From Planctomycetaceae bacterium (GTDB lineage: Bacteria > Planctomycetota > Planctomycetia > Planctomycetales > Planctomycetaceae), in NCBI GenBank assembly GCA_020426125.1, contig JAGQQQ010000193.1, positions 1 to 9,037 of the forward strand: a stretch of 9,037 bases of DNA. Reading direction: 5' to 3'. The position numbers and the translations under genes are program-made. Shown here one piece after another: positions 1 to 5,985 of the stretch. Every line of letters starts with the position of its first letter. Position 1 is the first letter of the stretch. The notes beneath the pieces are model-generated. The model ran no database searches. It was not told the DNA's origin and saw nothing but the letters and a program-made list of their open reading frames with translations.

Positions 1-203
1 AAGGACAGCCCCGGAGGGGCGAAAGACCCCCAGCCGTGGACGGCAGTCCACGGTCAAGGCGACACGGAAACACCCAGGCCGGGAGGGCCGGCAGAACCCA
101 TTCGTGACCAAGGTGCCGCCGACCCTTCGGGCCTCTGGCGAAATCTCGGTGGCCGGTCCGGAGCCTGTCGGCTCCGGCTGACGTTCTGCCGGGCTTCCAG
201 CCC
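1..203. repeat. Multi-hairpin intergenic element (probable multicopy planctomycete repeat)
   Basis: No convincing gene is present here, but the stretch is packed with perfect inverted repeats. GCCCC/GGGGC closes a 3-nt loop at 8-20. CCGTGGAC/GTCCACGG closes a GGCA loop at 34-53. GGCC/GGCC lies at 77-89, CCC/GGG at 123-131, CCGGAGCC/GGCTCCGG with a TGTC loop at 158-177, and GGGCT/AGCCC with a TCC loop at 191-203. In addition, CCGGCAGAAC (88-97) is exactly complementary to GTTCTGCCGG (183-192), a long-range stem that would enclose the 158-177 hairpin and competes with two of the small hairpins. From memory, planctomycete genomes carry many intergenic copies of similar hairpin strings; copy number cannot be seen from this window. 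It could be a mobile REP-like element, a transcribed structured RNA or a terminator cluster. The left boundary may lie outside the window. Confidence 0.6.
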
Positions 204-489
204 TGTATAGGCGTTGGAGGTCCCTGATCGACGTCATGGTTTTATCCTTCCGCAAGGCAAAGGTCCCAATTTGCTCCCCAAGTTCCTATAAACACATCTG
301 CTCGAAAAAAACTAGTGTTTCTATTGAAGCTGAGTTGATGGGCGCCTCATGAGCAAATTCGCACTCGTTGTCGCTCCCGTCTTCTCCTTCAACCCGTCAA
401 TACAGAACAAACGAACCACTCGGGAACTCCCCAATTATTGCAAAATTGAGACAGTTATTGATCGTTCATTCCTTAGCGAATCACCGACT
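204..489. other. Intergenic spacer downstream of the cytochrome gene
   Basis: This 286-base stretch is less GC-rich than its surroundings and holds no gene I can support. A plus-strand reading frame from 349 runs into the antisense of the cytochrome gene and has no recognisable protein features in its non-overlapping part. Two weak structures could end minus-strand transcription from the cytochrome gene. CAATT/AATTG forms a 5-bp stem at 432-448. A 6-bp stem with one bulge (310-315 with 330-336) sits beside seven A residues at 305-311, which read as a T-run on the minus strand. Neither is a strong terminator. Confidence 0.4.
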
Positions 490-2370
490 TTAGCGCTTCA
501 GGCTATTCATATACGCGACCGCGACATCTCGACAAGACGTGCCGTACGCGGCTTGCGTCGCGGCGTTGATATCCCGGCCCTGCTGGAGCGCTCCGACCAG
601 TCGCACGAATTTCGGGGTCCCCTGAGAGTCCATCAGGAATTTGACGAGAGTGTATCCCACCGGTCCCATGGAACTGGGGGAGAAGGTGCCATCTTCGAAG
701 ACATCCTCGGGACGGAGAACCGTCGGCACGACCTCTTTCGCCTGTTTCTCAAGGTCATTGAAATACTTGCGGCCTTCGATCGCCGAGGTGGCCATGACGA
801 GACCGGTTCCTCGAACCACCCAGTTGGGTAGGGCACTACCCGATTGCTGCAAATACGCCCCGGTCAGATGTTCGACGAGCAAGGATTTCAGCGAGGTGCC
901 GTCGTCCTGGTTGTCGCCGATATCCTGGAGAACGATGTAGGCGTCTTCATGGTTGGCAGTGACTTTGGAATGGCCGTGCATCTCGGCATCAGCGCGTCTC
1001 CGCTCGATGACTTCGTTGAACTCGTCATAGGAGAAGCGGTCTTTCATCACGAACACCGCCAGTTTCCCACGCCAAGGGAGTTCCTTGCCGCTAAAGGTCT
1101 CATGCAGGGAAGCAAGCTGTGATTCCGCCCATTCGCTCGCTTCTTGAAGCCTTGCTTCGGAAGCGTTCCCGAGAACCAGGAAGTTGTTAGTGGCGACGGA
1201 CGCATGCGGATCGTTGGGAACGGCCCGCCTTAACTGTTCCTGTGAACGGTCAGTCCGATACTTCGCGAACTCATCCACGGTCATCGAGTTGAACTGATCG
1301 GCCGCCATCTCTTGCTCGGATCGGACAAAGGTGCTGATCTGTGTCCGCACGTCGGAACCATCGTAGGTGTTCCCTTCGCGGAACCATTGCTTCAAGTCGT
1401 CGTAGTTCTGACGAGTGATCCGGGCCTGGCCTTGCGGCATTCGCGGAAGTTCGAGGCCGCCGACCAGTCGGAACAGGCGGCTGTTTTCCATGTCCCCGGG
1501 GATTACAACCTCTCCGCTGTCGCCCCCCTTCATGATGTCGAAGTATGTCGCGACGGACAGTCCCCCGGACTTGCGGCGTTCGTTGTGGCAGCCAAGACAC
1601 AAGTTCGCGAACCAGGGAGCGATGTCCTCGGTGAATTTGACCTTTTCATCCCCTTTGGCCATGGGGAGCTTGACGTCCATCGACTTCTTTTCATGTTCGA
1701 AGATCACGTCCGCCAAACGGGCCTGCTCGTTCTCGCCATCGAATTTGGCCCCCAGATTGATCCAGCTGGCGAAGGTTTGCAACTCGTCCTGGCTTAAGGG
1801 ATTGCCATTTGCCGGCATCCGCTGGTTGGCGTCCGTGGTCGCGAGGCGGGCCATGATCAGGCTTCGCTGCGCTGCTCCGGGAACAAGCAATGGCCCCGTC
1901 CGTCCCCCTTGTTTCCAGCCCGCGAAGGTCTCCAGGCTCAACCCCGCGCGAGGATTCGTGGCTCCGTGGCACCGCAGGCAGCGTTCCTGAACAAGCGGGG
2001 CGATGTCCTCGACGAAACTGACTTTGTCATCGCCGCCGGGCATGCCGGCCCCCTGGGCTTTGTCGAGGGCGGCACGTTGGCGGGCGATCGCGGTCATCGC
2101 TCCCATGATGGCTCGGTCGCTGTCGTCGACCATCGCCGCTTCTTTGATCTCTTCGAGTTTCTCCTCGGCGTCGTCGAGGATCTGCTTGGCTTCGTCGAAT
2201 TCCTTTTTCCGCAGATGGCTAGACGCCCGGCTGACGTCACGTGACAAGGTGGTCAGTTCCCGCCGCTGGGCCGGCGTGATCTGGGCCTGGGCCGTTGAGC
2301 AGATTCCCCCGAGGACAAGGATCGTCAGTATCGCCAAGACGGGATGCGAGTTTTGACTGAACAGGGCCAT
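490..2370 (-). CDS. Exported two-haem c-type cytochrome with degenerate peptidase-like C-terminal domain
   Basis: Predicted 626-residue envelope protein. The ATG at 2370 is preferred over the in-frame ATG at 2463 because it starts directly on a signal peptide: hydrophobic core near residues 10-24 and an AQA cleavage site at about 29. Residues 35-79 are a charged, heptad-like helical region. Two segments resembling the Planctomycete cytochrome C family (PSCyt1) follow. The first has CLRCH at 131-135 with a candidate distal Met in RMPANG (Met185). The second has CLGCH at 258-262 with Met311 in RMPQ. The last 200 residues resemble DUF1570 or MA-type gluzincin peptidases, but where HExxH is expected the protein reads VEHLT (499-503), and the later WxxEG-type motif reads WVVRG (517-521), so zinc ligands appear lost. 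Electron transfer or haem-based sensing is plausible, and peptidase activity is unlikely. The partner and substrate are unknown. The upstream Shine-Dalgarno is weak. Confidence 0.85.
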   Translation of the reverse strand: MALFSQNSHPVLAILTILVLGGICSTAQAQITPAQRRELTTLSRDVSRASSHLRKKEFDEAKQILDDAEEKLEEIKEAAMVDDSDRAIMGAMTAIARQRAALDKAQGAGMPGGDDKVSFVEDIAPLVQERCLRCHGATNPRAGLSLETFAGWKQGGRTGPLLVPGAAQRSLIMARLATTDANQRMPANGNPLSQDELQTFASWINLGAKFDGENEQARLADVIFEHEKKSMDVKLPMAKGDEKVKFTEDIAPWFANLCLGCHNERRKSGGLSVATYFDIMKGGDSGEVVIPGDMENSRLFRLVGGLELPRMPQGQARITRQNYDDLKQWFREGNTYDGSDVRTQISTFVRSEQEMAADQFNSMTVDEFAKYRTDRSQEQLRRAVPNDPHASVATNNFLVLGNASEARLQEASEWAESQLASLHETFSGKELPWRGKLAVFVMKDRFSYDEFNEVIERRRADAEMHGHSKVTANHEDAYIVLQDIGDNQDDGTSLKSLLVEHLTGAYLQQSGSALPNWVVRGTGLVMATSAIEGRKYFNDLEKQAKEVVPTVLRPEDVFEDGTFSPSSMGPVGYTLVKFLMDSQGTPKFVRLVGALQQGRDINAATQAAYGTSCRDVAVAYMNSLKR

Positions 2371-2570
2371 GGTCACGGACTCTTCACTTCGGAGGATAAA
2401 AGGAGCGGTTTCCTTCGACACCACAAATACGCGCCACGAATTCGTGGGAAAAGGGCCTTCCAACTGACTTTTCGGTGGAAATCATGGGGGTGTCGACTCA
2501 GGAACTTCATATTCCAGTTCATCCGACGGCCATTTTGAGCCGTGGCCACGCCGACAGTAACCCAACCGCG
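2371..2570. other. Probable 5' leader of the cytochrome gene
   Basis: About 200 bases lie between the cytochrome start codon and the end of the tiny ORF at 2571. The cytochrome frame stays open upstream to 2463, but that N-terminal extension is polar and precedes a clear signal peptide, so I treat it as untranslated. If the promoter at 2573-2601 is used, this stretch would be a leader of roughly 195 nt. I see no riboswitch-like architecture and no strong hairpin. A plus-strand frame at 2475-2702 has no recognisable features and is not annotated. Confidence 0.35.
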
Positions 2571-2657
2571 TCAGTATACGACACTCTCAATTTCTCGGCA
2601 AAGAGCGGCTCCGAGAATCGTTGCCACCGTCACGAGGATCAGCGGTTTTCCAATCAC
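2571..2657 (-). CDS. Candidate 28-residue single-helix membrane peptide
   Basis: This short frame starts with GTG at 2657 and ends with TGA at 2571-2573. It encodes 28 residues: a basic start (VIGK), an uninterrupted hydrophobic run from Pro5 to about Cys20 (PLILVTVATILGAALC), then a charged tail with Arg, two Glu and a C-terminal Tyr. That is the profile of a single transmembrane helix. Its GTG overlaps the TGA of the upstream frame in the tetranucleotide GTGA, the classic arrangement for coupled translation. Alternatively the two frames are one protein separated by a -1 shift, which would give a soluble domain with a membrane tail. I do not recognise a family. A frame this short could arise by chance, and a promoter-like sequence overlaps its 3' end. 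Confidence 0.35.
   Translation of the reverse strand: MIGKPLILVTVATILGAALCREIESVVY
2573..2601 (-). promoter_or_regulatory. Possible sigma70-type promoter for the cytochrome gene
   Basis: Read on the minus strand, TTGCCG (2596-2601) is followed by a spacer of exactly 17 bases and TATACT (2573-2578). These match TTGACA at four of six positions and TATAAT at five of six. Transcription would start near 2566 and run into the cytochrome gene at 2370. The site overlaps the last codons of the tiny ORF at 2571-2657. This is pattern matching only, and planctomycete promoter consensus is not well defined. Confidence 0.35.
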
Positions 2658-2782
2658 GGGGAATCTGGTTCCTGCATCTGGTCCAGTCGTTGTTTAACTT
2701 GAGGGACAAATTCTGAGCGTTCGCCAAGGCATTGATTGATGGAAACCTCCAATCCGTCCTCAAAATCAGGGGTTTTTCTCAA
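2654..2782 (-). CDS. Candidate small soluble ORF upstream of and overlapping the membrane peptide
   Basis: An open minus-strand frame ends with TGA at 2654-2656. From TTG at 2782 it gives 42 residues; TTG at 2752 would give 32. The frame is open a little further upstream, to a stop near 2840. The product is acidic then amphipathic, with a helix-like segment (SEFVPQVKQRLDQMQ) near the C-terminus, and looks more protein-like than a typical random frame. It ends inside the GTGA that begins the membrane peptide. Against it: there is no ATG start and no clear Shine-Dalgarno, and its 5' part is antisense to the start of the plus-strand membrane protein gene, which begins at 2739. It may be the remnant of a small gene, or chance. 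I assign no function. Confidence 0.25.
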   Translation of the reverse strand: MRKTPDFEDGLEVSINQCLGERSEFVPQVKQRLDQMQEPDSP

Positions 2783-3074
2783 ATGGGAACTCTTGAGAGT
2801 TCCCTTCAACGGGATTCTGATCGCGGTCTGCTTGTCGTTTTCTCAATTGACGCCCCTTTCCTGGGGAGACGGCGGCATCTTCTGGTCATTTGTTCAATGG
2901 ATCTTGATTGCCAACCTCCTGTTTTTCGCCTGTCCGCTAATCGAGCGAGCGGCGGCGAACGCGGGAATCCGCCATTTCTGGCTGACGGCGGTGCTGTTCT
3001 GGGCTGGACTCTTCCTCGCGACTTTTCTAACAGTTCTTCAACTGTTTCTCTGGACGCTGCGGCATTCCTTGTGA
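2739..3074 (+). CDS. Small three-helix membrane protein of unknown function
   Basis: A 111-residue frame from ATG 2739; an in-frame TTG lies immediately upstream at 2736. AAGG at 2726-2729 sits nine bases before the ATG and is a modest ribosome binding site. After a short polar N-terminus there are three hydrophobic stretches, at about residues 21-39, 47-67 and 79-104. A loop with Glu and Arg (CPLIERAAANAG) lies between the second and third. The third helix is rich in Leu, Phe and Trp. The protein most likely sits in the cytoplasmic membrane. I do not recognise a named family. It lies 51 bases upstream of murC on the same strand, so cotranscription with the peptidoglycan genes is likely, but a role in wall synthesis is only inferred from that position. 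An alternative TTG start around residue 20 is possible and would remove the antisense overlap with the small minus-strand ORF. Confidence 0.65.
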   Translation: METSNPSSKSGVFLKWELLRVPFNGILIAVCLSFSQLTPLSWGDGGIFWSFVQWILIANLLFFACPLIERAAANAGIRHFWLTAVLFWAGLFLATFLTVLQLFLWTLRHSL

Positions 3075-3125
3075 AGGAACGGAGCCTTCCCGCCGCGAGT
3101 CCAGATTGTCCGCAAAAGCCGTCCC

Positions 3126-4535
3126 ATGGATGTTCCCCCGTCACCTTTGGATCGGTTCCCCTTCAATGCCAAAGGGACCGCCCACCTAATCGGCATCACG
3201 GGGTCGGGCATGAAAGCGGTCGCGGAGATCTTGGATGACATGGGGTGGACGGTCACCGGATGCGATGCGGATCCCGATCCCGAGGCCATGAATTCGCTGA
3301 CGAACCAGGGAATCACCGTCACGTGCGGCCACCATATCAGCCACCTCATCCCGAAGCCGGATGTTCTGATCTACAGCCCGGCCATTCCCGGAAGTCATCG
3401 GGAACGAGCTTTCGCCTCTGACTTCGGACTACCGCAATTCTCGTATGTCGATTTTCTGCGAGATTTTACGGCAACACGCACCACCGTGGCTGTCGCGGGA
3501 ACCCACGGGAAAAGCACAACCACGGCGTTGATTGGGCATGTCCTGAGATTCACGGGTAAGACGCACGGCGGATGTGACCCCTCCTTGATCTGCGGAGCCG
3601 AAATCAAGGAATACCAACGCAACGGTTGGTTCGGGACCGGTCCTTACACTGTGGTCGAAGCCTGTGAATTTCGCCGGCACTTCCTGGAACTGAGTGCTGG
3701 CGTCCGCTGCCTCCTGGGAATCGACGAGGACCATTTCGACTGCTATCCCACCCGAGAGGATGCGGTCGCGGCGTATGCCAGCTTCGCGGCGCAGACGCCG
3801 ACCGACGGTGTTCTCATCGTCAACGCGGACTGTCGGTCGACGCTCGAAATTGGTCAATGGCGGGGCCGTTCCGTTGCGACGTTCTCACTGAGGAACTCCT
3901 CGGCGGATTTTTTTGCGGAGTCCATCGAAGTTGATGGCGACCACACCCGCATCCACGTCTACGGAGACGGCGACTTCAAAGGGGCAGTCCGGCTGCCGAT
4001 GTGGGGAGACCACAATGTCTCCAATGCGCTCGCGGCGATGGCGACGCTCTTCTACTGTGGTCTCTCGTTTGAGGAAGTCCGCGTGGGACTGGAGTCCTTT
4101 CCTGGACTCCGGCGTCGGTTGCAACGGCGATCCTGCCCGCTCGACGTTCCCGCTTACGACGACTATGCCCACCATCCCACCGAGGTTCGAGCGGCTCTGC
4201 AAGCGGTTAAGGCTGGCCGCCCGGACTCCCGGATTGTTTGCGTGTTCCAACCGCATCAAATGCTGCGGACCCGTCGACTGATGGCGGAGTTCGCCAACTC
4301 CTTGTCTCAAGCGGATCGAGTTTGGCTGCTGCCCGTCTACGCGGCCCGGGAACATGCCGGAACCGAGTGCGTTGATCTTTCGCAAGAGTTGGCGAAACTC
4401 GTGAGGCAGGCGGGAACGCCCGCCGAGTTGATCTCTGAGCTTGACCGTGTCTGGCCAACATTACAGACTGACGCCGATTCTGCTGACGTGATCCTGACCT
4501 TGGGAGCGGGGACACTCACCCGCATACATGCATGA
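3126..4535 (+). CDS. murC: UDP-N-acetylmuramate--L-alanine ligase (MurC)
   Basis: This cytoplasmic ATP-dependent ligase adds L-alanine to UDP-N-acetylmuramic acid, the first amino acid of the peptidoglycan stem peptide. At 469 residues it has normal MurC length and all three Mur-ligase domains. The N-terminal UDP-binding motif is GITGSGM (23-29). The central ATP-binding domain has the P-loop GTHGKST (125-131, Lys129), EACEFRR (178-184) and DEDHFDCY (200-207). GDHNVSNALAA (294-304) precedes the C-terminal domain, which has DDYAHHPTEV (345-354), QPHQMLRT (375-382) and a final GAGT (460-463). EACE.RR is a form I recall from Firmicute MurC, which argues for MurC over Mpl. Three motifs depart from the usual wording: GITGSGM for GIGGxGM, GKST for GKTT, and GAGT for GAGD. 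No clear Shine-Dalgarno precedes the ATG. Its last codons overlap murB by ATGA. Confidence 0.95.
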   Translation: MDVPPSPLDRFPFNAKGTAHLIGITGSGMKAVAEILDDMGWTVTGCDADPDPEAMNSLTNQGITVTCGHHISHLIPKPDVLIYSPAIPGSHRERAFASDFGLPQFSYVDFLRDFTATRTTVAVAGTHGKSTTTALIGHVLRFTGKTHGGCDPSLICGAEIKEYQRNGWFGTGPYTVVEACEFRRHFLELSAGVRCLLGIDEDHFDCYPTREDAVAAYASFAAQTPTDGVLIVNADCRSTLEIGQWRGRSVATFSLRNSSADFFAESIEVDGDHTRIHVYGDGDFKGAVRLPMWGDHNVSNALAAMATLFYCGLSFEEVRVGLESFPGLRRRLQRRSCPLDVPAYDDYAHHPTEVRAALQAVKAGRPDSRIVCVFQPHQMLRTRRLMAEFANSLSQADRVWLLPVYAAREHAGTECVDLSQELAKLVRQAGTPAELISELDRVWPTLQTDADSADVILTLGAGTLTRIHA

Positions 4536-5410
4536 GCGCCTTTGACGAGTATTCCGAGATTCTGCAATTCGATTATCCCCTCGCCGGGCGAACCTGGTTG
4601 AAGGTGGGGGGGCCGGCACAGATGTATGCGGAGCCCCGTTCCATCGACGAACTGCAAGGTCTGGTGATGACCGCCGAGTCGGAAGGGATGCCGGTTCGCG
4701 TTTTAGGCGGCGGATCCAACCTCCTCGTTCGCGAAGAAGGTGTCAGCGGTCTCGTCATTCACCTCAATGCCGATCACTTCGGCGAGATCACAGTGGAAGG
4801 GACGACCATTCACGCCGGTGGGGCGGCATTGCTCTCCAGCGTGGTCTCGGAAGGGGTGAAAGCCGGACTCGCAGGACTGGAAACGCTGGTCGGGATCCCC
4901 GGAACCATTGGCGGGGCGATTAAAGGCAACGCGGGCAGTCGACACGGAGAAATTGGCGAGTTCGTCAGCTCCGTCGACGTGATGACCCTCCGCGGTGAAC
5001 GGTTCACGCGAAGTGGAGACGAGTTGACCTTCGGATACCGTTTCAGCAGCGTGAATGAATTGCTTGTCCTGGGAGCGGAGTTGTCACTGAAGCCGGGAGA
5101 CGCCGAGGAACTGGCCCGCCGAATGCGGCAGATCTGGATAACCAAAAAGGCGACGCAGCCGTATTCCTTTCAGTCCGCTGGCTGCATCTTCAAAAACCCC
5201 CGCGGACTGAGCGCCGGAGTCCTCATCGAAAAGTCGGGGCTCAAAGGGACCCGCGTCGGCGGAGCGGAAGTCAGTGATCGCCACGCCAATTTCATCGTGA
5301 CCAACGAGGGGGCCACCTCAGCCGACGTTCGCAACCTCATCGACCTGATCAAGTCCCAAGTTCACGACAAACACGGCATCGAACTCGAATTGGAAATCCA
5401 GGTCTGGTGA
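4532..5410 (+). CDS. murB: UDP-N-acetylenolpyruvoylglucosamine reductase (MurB)
   Basis: This FAD- and NADPH-dependent cytoplasmic enzyme reduces UDP-GlcNAc-enolpyruvate to UDP-MurNAc, the substrate of the MurC encoded just upstream. At 292 residues it matches the short type II MurB. FAD-binding segments include WLKVGGPAQ (22-30), VLGGGSNLLV (57-66) and GIPGTIGGAIKGNAG (121-135). FGYRFS (167-172) supplies the conserved Tyr169 and Arg170. The C-terminal ELELEIQVW carries the probable catalytic Glu288. The usual catalytic serine motif (GSxFKNP or similar) reads AGCIFKNP, so Cys218 occupies the proton-donor position. The start ATG overlaps the murC stop as ATGA, and no Shine-Dalgarno lies at proper spacing, so translation is probably coupled to murC. 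No further mur or fts gene follows; the next gene converges from the other strand. Confidence 0.95.
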   Translation: MSAFDEYSEILQFDYPLAGRTWLKVGGPAQMYAEPRSIDELQGLVMTAESEGMPVRVLGGGSNLLVREEGVSGLVIHLNADHFGEITVEGTTIHAGGAALLSSVVSEGVKAGLAGLETLVGIPGTIGGAIKGNAGSRHGEIGEFVSSVDVMTLRGERFTRSGDELTFGYRFSSVNELLVLGAELSLKPGDAEELARRMRQIWITKKATQPYSFQSAGCIFKNPRGLSAGVLIEKSGLKGTRVGGAEVSDRHANFIVTNEGATSADVRNLIDLIKSQVHDKHGIELELEIQVW

Positions 5411-5413
5411 GAA

Positions 5414-5439
5414 ACGTCCTTCGAGTCACGAAAGGACGT
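5414..5439. terminator. Hairpin between convergent murB and PH-domain genes
   Basis: ACGTCCTT (5414-5421) and AAGGACGT (5432-5439) form a perfect 8-bp stem around a 10-base loop. It begins three bases after the murB stop codon and overlaps the final codons and stop of the minus-strand PH-domain gene. Being symmetrical, it could slow or end transcription from both directions. No T-run follows on either strand, so it is not a canonical intrinsic terminator. Confidence 0.45.
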
Positions 5440-5803
5440 GATTCGACAACACTTGATAGACCTCGTGGATGTTCACGGACCGGCTGAACTTTTGGACAAG
5501 CGGTTCGTGGGAACTCCCGATCCAGATTTTCAGTTCCGCATCCAGATCAAAGTGCCCCGCGCTCTCTTTGCTGAACTTGGTGATCTTGGAGTACGGAACC
5601 GTCAGTAGCTCCACCTTCCGACCAGTCACCCCCTGTTTGTCGACGAGGATCAGCCGTTTGTTTGTGAACACCATCATATCGCGGACGAGTTGATAGCCTT
5701 TCTCGATGATCTCCCCCGGAACCAGGATCTCCTCGAACAGCTGATCCATCTTCTCGCTGGAAACTTCGCTGGCGTTTCCGAGGATGCCACTAAACAAACC
5801 CAT
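5426..5803 (-). CDS. Bacterial PH-domain protein (bPH_1 / PF08000 type)
   Basis: A 125-residue protein without signal peptide or membrane segment, so probably cytoplasmic. The whole chain fits the bacterial pleckstrin-homology family I know as bPH_1. It opens with MGLFSGILGNASEV, then has GEIIEKGYQLVRDMMVFTNKRLILVDKQG in the middle (about 30-58; FTNKRLILVDKQG is highly characteristic) and the later signature LDAELKIWIG (about 87-96). Length matches the usual size of this family. The biochemical role of these proteins is not established; the fold is a ring-forming beta sandwich with a C-terminal helix. The start is fixed by a good Shine-Dalgarno. It is convergent with murB, with only 15 bases between stop codons, and appears to be a single-gene unit. 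Confidence 0.88.
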   Translation of the reverse strand: MGLFSGILGNASEVSSEKMDQLFEEILVPGEIIEKGYQLVRDMMVFTNKRLILVDKQGVTGRKVELLTVPYSKITKFSKESAGHFDLDAELKIWIGSSHEPLVQKFSRSVNIHEVYQVLSNHVLS

Positions 5804-5809
5804 CTCTTT

Positions 5810-5813
5810 CTCC
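5810..5813 (-). promoter_or_regulatory. Shine-Dalgarno of the PH-domain gene
   Basis: On the minus strand GGAG lies six bases before the ATG at 5803 (GGAGAAAGAGATG). This spacing is close to ideal and supports the chosen start. Confidence 0.7.
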
Positions 5814-5953
5814 AGTTCTGGGACAAACGGTTGATACCTTCACCTTAACGAAATGACTCCGACTCTGGATCAAAAAACTTGGATTAGGACAAATCTCAGA
5901 ACAATGTTTGCGTCCTGTCTCGTGGATTAGGGCTGGCGTTGATGTGAAAGGCA

Positions 5954-5976
5954 CTCAACGCGGACACACGGTTGAG
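5954..5976 (-). terminator. Possible hairpin terminator after the M42 peptidase gene
   Basis: CTCAAC (5954-5959) pairs with GTTGAG (5971-5976), with two further C-G pairs possible across a bulge. It lies about ten bases past the stop codon of the minus-strand peptidase gene. Only a short TTT follows on the minus strand, so it is a weak candidate. The rest of the 182-base gap (5804-5985) shows no gene and no promoter I would defend. Confidence 0.3.
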
Positions 5977-5985
5977 CAGACTGCT

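Noticed and set aside
1..203. CRISPR array or tRNA cluster at the left edge
   Set aside because: The repeats are inverted, of different sequences and unevenly spaced. There is no regular direct repeat and no cloverleaf.
349..831. Plus-strand frame of 160 codons at the left end
   Set aside because: Most of it is antisense to the cytochrome gene, and the free N-terminal part has no recognisable domain or clear ribosome binding site.
2371..2463. N-terminal extension of the cytochrome protein from the upstream ATG at 2463
   Set aside because: It would put 31 polar residues before a textbook signal peptide that begins at the ATG at 2370.
2475..2702. Plus-strand frame of 75 codons in the spacer before the membrane protein
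   Set aside because: Low-complexity, Ser/His/Arg-rich product without features. The opposite strand of the same bases looks more protein-like.
2806..3144. Minus-strand frame opposite the membrane protein gene
   Set aside because: Arg-rich shadow frame of a strongly hydrophobic plus-strand gene; no domain seen.
3126..4535. Alternative call of the ligase as Mpl (murein peptide ligase)
   Set aside because: EACEFRR and DDYAHHPTEV together with the adjoining murB fit MurC better.
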